Assembly: GCF_900091955.1 (NCBI RefSeq)
Contig: NZ_FMDF01000141.1
Coordinates: 1 to 36,285 of the forward strand
Source of the DNA: Streptomyces sp. Ncost-T10-10d
Lineage (GTDB): Bacteria > Actinomycetota > Actinomycetes > Streptomycetales > Streptomycetaceae
Direction: 5' to 3'
DNA length: 36,285 bases
Positions 8,000-15,313 of this stretch are shown here, one piece after another; position 1 is the stretch's first letter, and each line of letters starts with the position of its first letter. The notes below the pieces were generated by a model that was given only the letters and a program-made list of their open reading frames with translations, ran no database searches and was not told the origin of the DNA. The position numbers and the translations under genes were made by a program.

Positions 8000-8461
8000 A
8001 TGAGCGTTTCTCCGACTCGCATCACCGCAGCCCTGCCTGCCCAGTACCGTGCCCGCCTGATGGGGATCGGGCAGGAGGTCAATTTCGCCCAGGGAGCCCG
8101 TCTCTTCCAAGAAGGAGACCACGCAGACCGCTTCTGGATCCTGCGCTCGGGCACCGTCACGCTGGACATCCGCGTACCGGGCAGTTCCCCGGCAGCGATC
8201 GAGAGCCTCGGCTCCGGCGAACTGGTCGGCTGGGCCTGGCTGTTCGAGCCCTACATCTGGCACCTCGGCGCAGAGGCGATGACGCCTGTCCGCACCCATG
8301 AGTTCGACGCGGCGACCGTACGCATGATGATGGACGCGGATCCTGCCTTCGGTTCGGCCATCGGTCATTGGGTCGGGCATGTTCTCGCCCACCGGTTGCA
8401 GGCCACTCGGATCCGTCTGCTCGATCTCTACGCCCCTCATGGCAGCGGCGGCTTTGTGTGA
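8000..8461 (+). CDS. Stand-alone cyclic-nucleotide-binding-domain protein
   Basis: 153 aa, essentially one Crp-type cNMP-binding beta-roll: GARLFQEGDHADRFWILRSG (about 33-52), GTVTLDIRVPG, then the phosphate-binding cassette region GSGELVGWAWLFEP. A C-terminal helix follows (IGHWVGHVLAHRLQATRIRLLDLY). There is no helix-turn-helix, so it is not a complete Crp/Fnr regulator and probably acts by protein contact. The usual cassette arginine is not obvious, so the ligand may not be cAMP. The ATG at 8000 follows a strong AGGAGG six bases upstream. Such short cNMP proteins sit beside CBS-BON and universal stress genes in other streptomycete stress islands. Confidence 0.85.
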   Translation: MSVSPTRITAALPAQYRARLMGIGQEVNFAQGARLFQEGDHADRFWILRSGTVTLDIRVPGSSPAAIESLGSGELVGWAWLFEPYIWHLGAEAMTPVRTHEFDAATVRMMMDADPAFGSAIGHWVGHVLAHRLQATRIRLLDLYAPHGSGGFV

Positions 8462-8670
8462 TGCACCCCGCCATGCCACCGCCCAGGATGCCATCGGCCC
8501 GAGGAACACCCCGCTGTCATCTCCGTAACCAGCGACCACAACGCACATCTCAATCAGCAGCCAGGGTGCCCAAGAGAGCCGGACGGCCACTCCTCGGGAG
8601 CCACTGAAGGCAAGACCCCAAAAGCCACATCCGACCCTCCCGGGCCACCCAACAACTTGCGGAGCACCCC

Positions 8671-9294
8671 ATGGCTGCATTCCGGTACACCGTCAGCGAC
8701 GTCATGACCCACACGGCTGTAGCCATCGGCCGCGAGGCCTCGTACAAGGAGATCGTCGAGTTGATGCATCAGTGGAAAGTCAGCGCCGTGCCGGTCCTCG
8801 AAGGCGAGGGTCGCGTCGTCGGGGTCGTGTCCGAGGCGGACCTGCTGCCCAAGGAGGAGTTCCGGCAGGACGACCCGAAGCTGCCCGGCCAACTGGAGGA
8901 GGCGTCCAAAGCCGGCGCCGTGCTGGCCGAGGAGCTGATGTCGAGTCCGGCCGTCACCGTCCACCCCGACGCCACGCTCGCCGAGGCCGCCCGCATCATG
9001 GCGCGCAAGCGAGTGAAACGACTGCCCGTCGTGAACGATCTCGGCATGCTGGAGGGCGTCGTGAGCCGCAGCGACCTGTTGAAGGTGTTCCTGCGCCCGG
9101 ACAAGGAGATCGACGAGGAGATCCGATCCGCTGTTGTCGCCGAACTCTCTCCCCCGGACCGGGTGGAATTCTCTGTGCTGGATGGTGTCGTCACCCTGCG
9201 GGGACCTCTCCGGAACCGTTCCCTGGTGCCACTTCTGGCTCGGGCCATTCGCGCGGTCGAAGGCGTCGTGGACGTGCGCATGGAGCTTGGCTGA
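8671..9294 (+). CDS. CBS-CBS-BON domain protein (copy 2)
   Basis: 207 aa. CBS1 about 5-62 (VSDVMTHTAVAIG ... VVGVVSEADLLPKEEF), CBS2 about 86-145 (ELMSSPAVTVHPDATLAEAA ... VKRLPVVNDLGMLEGVVSRS), BON about 148-207 (VEFSVLDGVVTLRGPL ... VEGVVDVRMELG). The LLPKEEF tail of CBS1 marks the same subgroup as copy 6 at 15314, distinct from the MHHR subgroup. The ATG at 8671 follows GGAG six bases upstream. It is probably an adenine-nucleotide sensor with a membrane- or ligand-binding BON tail. It lies downstream of the cNMP-domain gene with a 209-bp gap in which I see nothing else. Confidence 0.9.
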   Translation: MAAFRYTVSDVMTHTAVAIGREASYKEIVELMHQWKVSAVPVLEGEGRVVGVVSEADLLPKEEFRQDDPKLPGQLEEASKAGAVLAEELMSSPAVTVHPDATLAEAARIMARKRVKRLPVVNDLGMLEGVVSRSDLLKVFLRPDKEIDEEIRSAVVAELSPPDRVEFSVLDGVVTLRGPLRNRSLVPLLARAIRAVEGVVDVRMELG

Positions 9295-9671
9295 AGCGCC
9301 CTCAGGCACTGCGTCCCGCAGCAGCCGGTCGGTATCCCAGACGGCGTGGTCCCGGCTAGGACGGCTCTGAAGGCAGCTTCCCGAAGGGCGGTTCGGCGCA
9401 GCAAACAGTGCAGCTGCTGGAACCCAGCCGTGCCGTACCGCTCTCGCCCTGGGCGGGCGGGGTGCTGCTCGATCGAGCCGACTGTCGCCACCGTCGTAAG
9501 CCATGCGCCGTGAACGCCGCAGAGTGTGGGGAACCGGGCGAGCTGAAACGCTGCACGCGCACGAAGATCTCGGCCCACGACGTTTCGAGTGGCTCTTCTT
9601 CGTTGTGTCGGAAACACTGGAACGGTTTCTGGGACTGCAGCCGATGGGGGGCCGTGTCCAGGAGGGCTCAG
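9295..9671. other. Gap upstream of multicopper oxidase, no gene seen
   Basis: 377 bp without a supportable gene. The reading frame of the oxidase stays open through it, but those residues look noncoding and precede the Tat signal. GGGACTGCAGCC at about 9640 faintly resembles one DevR half-site; I do not call it. Confidence 0.4.
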
Positions 9672-11624
9672 ATGGCCACAAGGCGACAATTCATCAAGGC
9701 CGGCCTCGTCGGCGGAACGTGCCTCTTCATCCCGGCCGGGTCTGCCTCCGCGCGGGCCTGGCCGGGGATCCCCAGCCGCGTCCTGGACCCGACGCACGTC
9801 GACAAGTACGTCACCGAGCTCGCCGTCCCGCCGGTCATGCCCTGGGCCGAGAGGGACGAGGCAGGACGCGTCGACCACTACACGATCGGTGTTCGGCAGT
9901 TGCGGCAGCAGATCCTGCCAGCCGGTATGCCGGCCACAACGGTGTGGGGATACGGGTCGACCCGGCATCCGGGAAGCTTCTCCTATCCTGCATGCACCGT
10001 CGAGGCGACCTTCGGCAGGGCCATACGGGTCACGTGGGTGAACGAGCTGATCGACCGCCACGGCAATCATCTGCCGCACCTGCTGCCGGTGGACCCCACA
10101 CTGCACTGGGCCAACCCCCAAGGCGGCATTTCACGGCGCGATACGCGGCCGGCCTTCACCTCGACACCCGGCCCCTATACCGGGCCCGTGCCGATCGTGA
10201 CCCACCTGCACGGAGGGCACAACACGCAGGAGAGCGACGGCTACCCCGAGGCGTGGTATCTACCCCGCGCTTCCGACATCGCCGGCGGATACGCACGGAC
10301 GGGCTCCTTCTATGAACAGTTCAGGAACATATTCGAGAACCAGTTCGATGTAACTTGGGCGCCTGGAACCGCCATATTCCAGTACGCCAATCAGGAGCGT
10401 GCCGCCACCTCCTGGTTCCATGACCACGCCCTGGGGGTCACTCGGCTGAACGTCTACGCGGGGCTGGCGGGCTTCTACCTCCTGCGCGGCGGGCCCGCCG
10501 ACCTCCCGGACGGTGTGCTTCCAGGGCCGGCGCCGAAACTGGGTGACCCCCCGGGAAAGCACTACTACGAGATCCCGGTCGTCATCCAGGACCGGTCGTT
10601 CTCCACCGACGGCAGCCTGTTCTACCCGGCGAGCCGCGCATCCTTCGACCACTTCACCGGGCCCTACATCCCCGGCAGTGACATCTCCCCCATCTGGAAC
10701 CCGGAGTTCTTCGGCAACACGATGGTGACCAACGGCCGTACCTGGCCTGCTCTCTCCGTCGAGCCGCGCCGATACCGCCTGCGGTTCCTCAACGGCTGCA
10801 ACGCACGCTTCCTGATCCTGAAGATCGTCACAGACCCGATGGCCCCTCGTCCCGCAGACCCGGTGCTCCCCTTCTGGCAGATCGGTTCGGAGGGAGGCTT
10901 CCTGCCCGCGCCTGTGCAGCGCGACCAACTGCTCACCGCCCCCGCCGAACGCGCCGACGTCGTCGTCGACTTCACCTCGATCCCGGTCGGAACTGATCTG
11001 TACCTCATCAACGAGGGCCCCGACGAGCCGTTCAGGGGCGGGAGGGCGGGCACGGACTTCCGGCCGGCGGCCCCCGGGACCACCGGACAGGTCATGAAAT
11101 TCACGGTGGCACGACCGCTCGCCACGCCGGACAGGACCGTACCCCCAGCACACCTCACCCTTCCGCCGTTCGAACCACTGGGTCCAGCGAGCCACACGCG
11201 GCAGGTCTCCCTGCAGGAGCAGAACTCCGCGGTCCTGCGGGGCGTGGGTCCCCGCGTGGTGATGCTCGGCACCGTGGACCGGCACGGAAACCCGACCCCC
11301 ATGGGATGGGGCGATCCCATCACGGAGAACCCGGCACTCGGGGCGACCGAGATCTGGGAAATACACAACTCCACCACCGATGCCCACCCGATCCATATCC
11401 ACGAGGTTCAGTTCCAGGTCGTCGACCGGCAGAGCACCGGGCACAGAGCAAGACCTCCAGAGCCCGGGGAGAGCGGTTTCAAGGACACGGTGATCGCCTA
11501 TCCGCACGCCATCACCCGGGTCAAGGCCACCTTCGACCGGGCGGGACAGTACGTGTGGCACTGCCACATGCTGGAACACGAGGACAACGAGATGATGCGG
11601 CCATACCGTGTCGGCCCTCGCTGA
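9672..11624 (+). CDS. Multicopper oxidase, Tat-exported (CotA/phenoxazinone synthase type)
   Basis: 650 aa, the size of CotA/phenoxazinone-synthase-like three-domain multicopper oxidases. These couple one-electron oxidation of phenols, metals or bilirubin-like compounds to O2 reduction to water. The start MATRRQFIKAGLVGG is a twin-arginine signal (TRRQFIK), so it should be exported folded. Copper ligands are in the expected order: THLHGGH, WFHDHALG, then HPIHIHEVQ and the final HCHMLEHEDNEM, whose Met is the type-1 axial ligand. The ATG at 9672 follows AGGAGGG seven bases upstream. It stands alone between a CBS-BON gene and the convergent broken stress protein gene. Substrate unknown. An O2-consuming enzyme inside a hypoxia-type island is notable. 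Confidence 0.93.
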   Translation: MATRRQFIKAGLVGGTCLFIPAGSASARAWPGIPSRVLDPTHVDKYVTELAVPPVMPWAERDEAGRVDHYTIGVRQLRQQILPAGMPATTVWGYGSTRHPGSFSYPACTVEATFGRAIRVTWVNELIDRHGNHLPHLLPVDPTLHWANPQGGISRRDTRPAFTSTPGPYTGPVPIVTHLHGGHNTQESDGYPEAWYLPRASDIAGGYARTGSFYEQFRNIFENQFDVTWAPGTAIFQYANQERAATSWFHDHALGVTRLNVYAGLAGFYLLRGGPADLPDGVLPGPAPKLGDPPGKHYYEIPVVIQDRSFSTDGSLFYPASRASFDHFTGPYIPGSDISPIWNPEFFGNTMVTNGRTWPALSVEPRRYRLRFLNGCNARFLILKIVTDPMAPRPADPVLPFWQIGSEGGFLPAPVQRDQLLTAPAERADVVVDFTSIPVGTDLYLINEGPDEPFRGGRAGTDFRPAAPGTTGQVMKFTVARPLATPDRTVPPAHLTLPPFEPLGPASHTRQVSLQEQNSAVLRGVGPRVVMLGTVDRHGNPTPMGWGDPITENPALGATEIWEIHNSTTDAHPIHIHEVQFQVVDRQSTGHRARPPEPGESGFKDTVIAYPHAITRVKATFDRAGQYVWHCHMLEHEDNEMMRPYRVGPR

Positions 11625-11665
11625 ACACCAAGGCACCTCGCTCCACGCTGCCATCGCCATGTGAC

Positions 11666-11684
11666 GGTGACCGATTCAGTCACC
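11666..11684. terminator. Hairpin between convergent genes
   Basis: GGTGAC and GTCACC arms (six bases, perfect) around a seven-base loop, lying about 40 bp past the oxidase stop and about 65 bp past the stop of the convergent stress protein gene. No U-tract is evident on either strand, so a bidirectional terminator is only a guess. Confidence 0.3.
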
Positions 11685-11747
11685 CGGTGTGGCGGTCGGC
11701 GCCGGCCGCGATACAGATGACGAGTTCACGGCGTTCGCCGGTGCCGA

Positions 11748-12649
11748 TCACGACTCGCTCCCACGCCCGGAACCGTGCCGCGGAATGAGCTCCACGGGGC
11801 AGTGCGCATGGTGCAGCAGGCTGTGCGTCGCCCGCCCGAGGGTGGGGCCGATGAAACCGGGCGATCGCCGTCCGCCCATCACCAGCAGATCCGCATGGCG
11901 CGATGCCTCCACCAGGACCCGGCGACGGTCAGGCTCTTCTCAGCGTCCGCCTGCACGTTCAGGTCCCGGAATTCGGCGCGGATCCGGTCCGTCACGGCCA
12001 TCAGGTGGTGGACGTGTTCTCCGGCGATCGCTTCGACATCGTCGAGCATGGTCACGACGAGTCCGGCGGATTCGAGAATGTTCCACACGTGCAGCAGCCG
12101 CAGCGACCCCTTACGGATCTCGGCTTCGCGCGCCGCGTACCGGGCGCATTCGGCGTCGTGCTCGTCACGGACCGCGGCGAGCACCACTCCGGTCCCGGCG
12201 CCGTTGTCGGTGCCCCTGACCACGACGACGGGCGTCGTGGCGCCTGCGGCGACCTTCAGGCCGACGGATCCGAGCATGAGGTTCTTGAACCCGCCGAGAC
12301 CGCGGTTGCCCACCACGACAGTGCCACGCAGTCCGGCCGTCCGGTGCAGGCTGGGGACGGGTGCGCTGCGGCTGAACTCCGTCGTGACGTGCAGACCTGA
12401 ATACCGTTCTTCGACGGCAGCGGCGGTTTCCCGCAGCAGTTCGCTGCCCGCGCCGTGGACGCGCTCGATGCTCTCCGCCGAGAGATGGAGGACCCGGCCG
12501 TCCGTGTCTGCCGCGTAGACGATGCGCAACGGACTGTCACGACGCGCAGCCTCGGCCGCTGCCCACAGCGCTGCCCGGCGGGCCGGGTCGGAGCCGTCGA
12601 CGCCGACGATGACGGATCCCAGTTCCGGGCTGTCGGCGGTGCCGTTCAT
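11748..12649 (-). pseudogene. Tandem universal stress protein with one-base frameshift
   Basis: Two UspA domains. Domain 1 is intact: VIVGVDGSDPARRAALWAAA, then VVVGNRGLGGFKNLMLGSVG and the ATP-loop end TTPVVVVRG. Domain 2 starts normally (GVVLAAVRDEHDAECARYAA) and reads to SLTVAG, then goes out of frame near 11918-11920. In the next frame the missing end continues perfectly: VLVEASRHADLLVMGGRRSP, GFIGPTLGRATHSLLHHAHC, PVELIPRHG, stop at 11748. The whole span is 902 bases, one short of 301 codons, so one G (coding strand) was lost from a GGGG run. The start at 12649 follows GAGGAAC. It is divergent from CBS-BON copy 3. Either a recent pseudogene or a sequencing error; truncated translation would end at 11879. 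Confidence 0.88.
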
Positions 12650-12737
12650 GGTTCCTCCTCGTCGAGGCCACTGAAGGGTCAGCTTTCACACTGGCACCGC
12701 TCACCCCTGCGGGGAGAGGGCCGCTCAGGACCGCCCG

Positions 12738-12753
12738 GGGGCCCAATGGACCT
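12738..12753. promoter_or_regulatory. Candidate stress-regulon box 2
   Basis: GGGGCCCAATGGACCT fits GGNCC-N4-GGNCC. It lies 89 bp upstream of the universal stress protein start in the divergent region shared with CBS-BON copy 3. The central AT and the spacing resemble mycobacterial DevR boxes. Confidence 0.4.
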
Positions 12754-12803
12754 TTCGAGAGAATCCTGCCGTGCCCAGGTGCTCAGGTGCCCAGACGTCC
12801 GAA

Positions 12804-12823
12804 CCGGGTCCGACCGGTCCCGG
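12804..12823. promoter_or_regulatory. Candidate stress-regulon box 3 (20-bp palindrome)
   Basis: CCGGGTCCGACCGGTCCCGG is a palindrome with eight of ten base pairs matched. On the minus strand its 16-base core reads GGGACCGGTCGGACCC, sharing the GTCGGNCCC half with boxes 5 and 6. It lies about 115 bp upstream of CBS-BON copy 3. It is the strongest single operator candidate in the divergent region. Confidence 0.5.
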
Positions 12824-12936
12824 CCACGACCCATTCGGCCCTCCTCGTCTCCATACGCCCCGGTGGATCGTGGTTCCTGAACAAGCTGCGACATCGCGTC
12901 CGGGTGAATCGCCGTGAGACGGCTGGAGGTGCCTCC

Positions 12937-13605
12937 ATGAAGCACATCAAAGTGGGAGACCTGATGACCGACGAGGTCGTCTCGGTCGTCTCGCTCACCC
13001 CCTTCAAGGAGGTTGCGAAACTGCTCGCCCAGCACAACATCAGTGGACTGCCCGTACTCGACGACGAGGACCGGGTTGTCGGTGTCGTCTCCGAGAGCGA
13101 CCTGGTGAACCGACAGGCGGCAAGGCATCTGGTCACGGGCGGCGCTCCTGACGCCGATACCACGACCATGACCCCGTCCGGAGCGGAATTCACCGCCGCC
13201 GAGGTCATGTCGACGCCGGCGGTGACCGTCCGCGCGGAGGAGAGCGCGCCGGAAGCGGCCCGGCTGATGATGCGCGGTGGCGTGGAGAGGCTTCCGGTCG
13301 TGGACGACGAGGACAGACTTGTCGGCATCGTCACACGCCGGGACCTGCTATGCCTCTTTCTGCGACCCGACGCGGAGATACGACGACGCCTCGTCGAGGA
13401 CGTACTCGTGGGCACCATGGGGCTCGGAGCCGATGTGGTAACCGTCCAGGTCGTGGACGGCGTTGTCACTCTGGAAGGCCGGCTGAAGAGCCGGAGCCAG
13501 ATCGCGATCCTGACTTGCCTTGCCGAGCGACTCGACGGGGTGGTCGCGGTCGTGAGCCATGTGACCGCACACGTGGATGACCCCGTACCCACCTTCCCGC
13601 AGTGA
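12937..13605 (+). CDS. CBS-CBS-BON domain protein (copy 3)
   Basis: 222 aa. CBS1 about 5-62 (VGDLMTDEVVSVVSLTPFKE ... VVGVVSESDLVNRQ), a 25-residue linker with TTTMTPSGAEF, CBS2 about 88-145 (EVMSTPAVTVRAEESAPEAA ... RLPVVDDEDRLVGIVTRRDL), BON about 155-218 (VVTVQVVDGVVTLEGRLKSR ... DGVVAVVSHV). The ATG at 12937 follows GGAGG seven bases upstream; the frame upstream of it is not conserved with the paralogues. Divergent from the frameshifted universal stress gene, with candidate boxes 2 and 3 between them, so the pair is likely co-regulated. Function as for the other copies: nucleotide-sensing stress protein, partner unknown. Confidence 0.9.
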   Translation: MKHIKVGDLMTDEVVSVVSLTPFKEVAKLLAQHNISGLPVLDDEDRVVGVVSESDLVNRQAARHLVTGGAPDADTTTMTPSGAEFTAAEVMSTPAVTVRAEESAPEAARLMMRGGVERLPVVDDEDRLVGIVTRRDLLCLFLRPDAEIRRRLVEDVLVGTMGLGADVVTVQVVDGVVTLEGRLKSRSQIAILTCLAERLDGVVAVVSHVTAHVDDPVPTFPQ

Positions 13606-13756
13606 GTCACACACGGACCGTCCGCAGAGCAGTGAGGCCTCGCTGCTGCCATCACCGCTCGCGACGATGCGCCGCAGTGTCTCCTTGAGGATTTCGGAGC
13701 GAGGACAAGGACCCGGCCATGGACTATCGCATCACCCACAAGCAGCCCGGGCCCGA

Positions 13757-13900
13757 CCCGAGGCCGCAGCGGGCGCGGACCTCGTCGTCGATCGGCACCC
13801 GCGCCGCTCTCCTCCGGGTGCCCGCCTCGGGCCGGTGGCCCATGCCGTCCTGCATCACGCCGCCGCCCCCGTTGCCGTCGCCGCCCACGACCGGCTCCCC
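13757..13900 (+). pseudogene. Universal stress protein fragment
   Basis: About 48 residues in one plus-strand frame match only the UspA C-terminal tail: AGADLVVDRHPRRSPPGARL, then GPVAHAVLHHAAAPVAVAAH. The usual VVVG becomes VVDR and HHAxCPVAVVP becomes HHAAAPVAVAAH, so the nucleotide loop is degraded. No start or upstream domain is left. It lies in the 317-bp gap between CBS-BON copies 3 and 4, and the frame continues without a stop into copy 4. The third broken universal stress protein in the island. The short length makes this less certain than the other two. Confidence 0.6.
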
Positions 13901-13922
13901 TGCACGAAAGGGAAATCGGACC

Positions 13923-14615
13923 ATGATGCACCGCACTGTCGCCGAAGTCATGACCCGGGACGTGGCCACGGCCAGCCCCGAAGCGTCACTCAAGACGGTC
14001 GCCTGGAGCCTCGCCTACAACGACGTCTCGGCCCTTCCCGTCGTGGACAGCCACCACCACCCCATCGGCATCGTCTCCGAGGCCGACCTGCTCCGCCGGC
14101 AGGCCGGCCTGCCGGAAGCAGAGGGCCGTGACCAATTGCGCGGGACGGCGGCCGTGAACCACCGCACCATGGATGCCCGCACCGCCGGTGATCTCATGTC
14201 CACTCCCGTGCTGACGGCCCGGCCCGCGTGGAGCATCGTCGAGACAGCGCGCTTCCTGAACGAGCGGGGCGTCAAACGCCTTCCGGTCATCGATGACACC
14301 GGCACGCTCGTGGGCATCGTCAGCCGGTCGGATCTGCTGCGCCCCATGCTCCGCCGCGACGACGCCATACACGAAGAAATCGTCGACGAGGTACTGGGCC
14401 GTATTCTCCGGATGACGCCCGGGGGTGTGACAGTGGTCGTTCAGGAAGGAGTCGTCACCCTGAGCGGAAGAGTGGAGGAGCGTTCAACCATTCCGATCAT
14501 CGAACTCCTGTGCCTCTCCGTGGACGGCGTCGTCAGTGTCGACCAGTCCCTCGAATACGCCGTGGACGATCTGCCGCCGGATCTCGATCCGGCGCGTGAC
14601 GCCGGCAACCCCTGA
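13923..14615 (+). CDS. CBS-CBS-BON domain protein (copy 4)
   Basis: 230 aa of the MHHR subgroup. CBS1 about 3-62 (HRTVAEVMTRDVATASPEAS ... HHPIGIVSEADLLRRQ), CBS2 about 90-148 (DLMSTPVLTARPAWSIVETA ... VKRLPVIDDTGTLVGIVSRS), BON about 160-215 (GGVTVVVQEGVVTLSGRVEE ... DGVVSVDQSL). Two adjacent ATGs (13923, 13926) are possible; GAAAGGGAAA lies upstream. It is followed directly by the decayed copy 5, so the two probably arose by tandem duplication. A likely energy or nucleotide sensor, like its paralogues. Confidence 0.9.
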   Translation: MMHRTVAEVMTRDVATASPEASLKTVAWSLAYNDVSALPVVDSHHHPIGIVSEADLLRRQAGLPEAEGRDQLRGTAAVNHRTMDARTAGDLMSTPVLTARPAWSIVETARFLNERGVKRLPVIDDTGTLVGIVSRSDLLRPMLRRDDAIHEEIVDEVLGRILRMTPGGVTVVVQEGVVTLSGRVEERSTIPIIELLCLSVDGVVSVDQSLEYAVDDLPPDLDPARDAGNP

Positions 14616-14744
14616 GCGCTCATGTCATGGGACGGAAGGAGCCAACCGCTTCTCGCGGTTCCTGATCGTGCGGTGCACGGCCGTCAGCCGCTTCTCCGCA
14701 TCCTCGCAACGGCTCCTTCCGCCTCTTTCACGAAAGCACCGTTC

Positions 14745-15090
14745 GTACCGGGCCAACAGGGCCGAACGGCTCCCTGCGCACCCCGTGGGCGTCGTGTCCG
14801 AAGCCGTCCTGCTCCGCAGACACGACTCCGGGAGCGGCGCGAACACCGCCGGCGATCTCAGGAGCCACCCGGCGATCACCGCGGCTCCCGAGTGGAGCGC
14901 CGTCCGCGTCATGGAGCAGCACAAAGTCAAGAGGCTCCCCGTAGTCGACAGCGAAGGCCGGCTGATCGGGGTCCTGAGCCGCAGAGACCTCGTACAACTC
15001 TTCCTGCGCAGGGACCACGCAATCCAGGAGGAGATCCTCGAAGATGTCCTGACGCACACGCTCCGGCTCAGTCCCTCGTCACTGACCCCG
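14745..15090 (+). pseudogene. Decayed CBS-BON gene (copy 5)
   Basis: In one frame the tail of CBS1 appears (HPVGVVSEAVLLRRHDSG), followed by CBS2: AGDLRSHPAITAAPEWSAVR, then VMEQHKVKRLPVVDSEGRLI and GVLSRRDLVQLFLRRDHAIQ, with EEILEDVLTHTLRLSPSSLT at the end. The first CBS domain is mostly gone, three or four residues are missing inside CBS2 (WSAVRVMEQ instead of WSVVEAARxMEQ), and the BON domain is replaced by unrelated Pro/Gly/Arg-rich sequence after SPSSLT. There is no usable start. The conserved part is nearest to copy 4. It sits between copies 4 and 6, with candidate boxes at both ends. Confidence 0.8.
14749..14764. promoter_or_regulatory. Candidate stress-regulon box 4
   Basis: CGGGCCAACAGGGCCG fits GGNCC-N4-GGNCC and is flanked by GTTCG and GAAC. 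It lies at the damaged 5' end of CBS-BON remnant copy 5, so it may be coincidental. Confidence 0.25.
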
Positions 15091-15092
15091 CA

Positions 15093-15129
15093 TGGGCCGG
15101 TCGGTCCCCACCGGGGCCTGTCGGGCCCA
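15093..15129. promoter_or_regulatory. Twin candidate boxes 5 and 6 forming a long inverted repeat
   Basis: TGGGCCGGTCGGTCCC (15093-15108) and GGGGCCTGTCGGGCCC (15113-15128) are two 16-base matches to the recurrent element, four bases apart. Together they make a 17-base inverted repeat with 13 matches around an ACC loop. No T tract follows. The repeat lies just past the decayed copy 5 and about 185 bp upstream of copy 6, where it would suit paired binding of a NarL-type regulator; a structured RNA is the alternative. Confidence 0.5.
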
Positions 15130-15313
15130 TCCCGCCCCAGGGTCGGGGGTGTGATGGTGAAGAGGGCTGGCTGCCACCCGCCGAAAAGGGGCGGCGATGT
15201 CCGAGGCGGAATCCCCCGAGATCAGGCCCGAGATTCTCGCCCGGGGCGAACAAGCGCCTATCCGCCCCACGGCAGCAGTCGGCCACTCGCCCGCACTCAT
15301 CGGGGAACCTGCC

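Noticed and set aside
7982..8680. Hydrophobic minus-strand frame opposite the cNMP-domain gene
   Set aside because: Looks membrane-like at its start but has no ribosome binding site and covers a convincing plus-strand gene.
9408..9671. N-terminal extension of the multicopper oxidase
   Set aside because: It would bury the Tat signal 88 residues inside the protein; the ATG at 9672 has a strong AGGAGGG.
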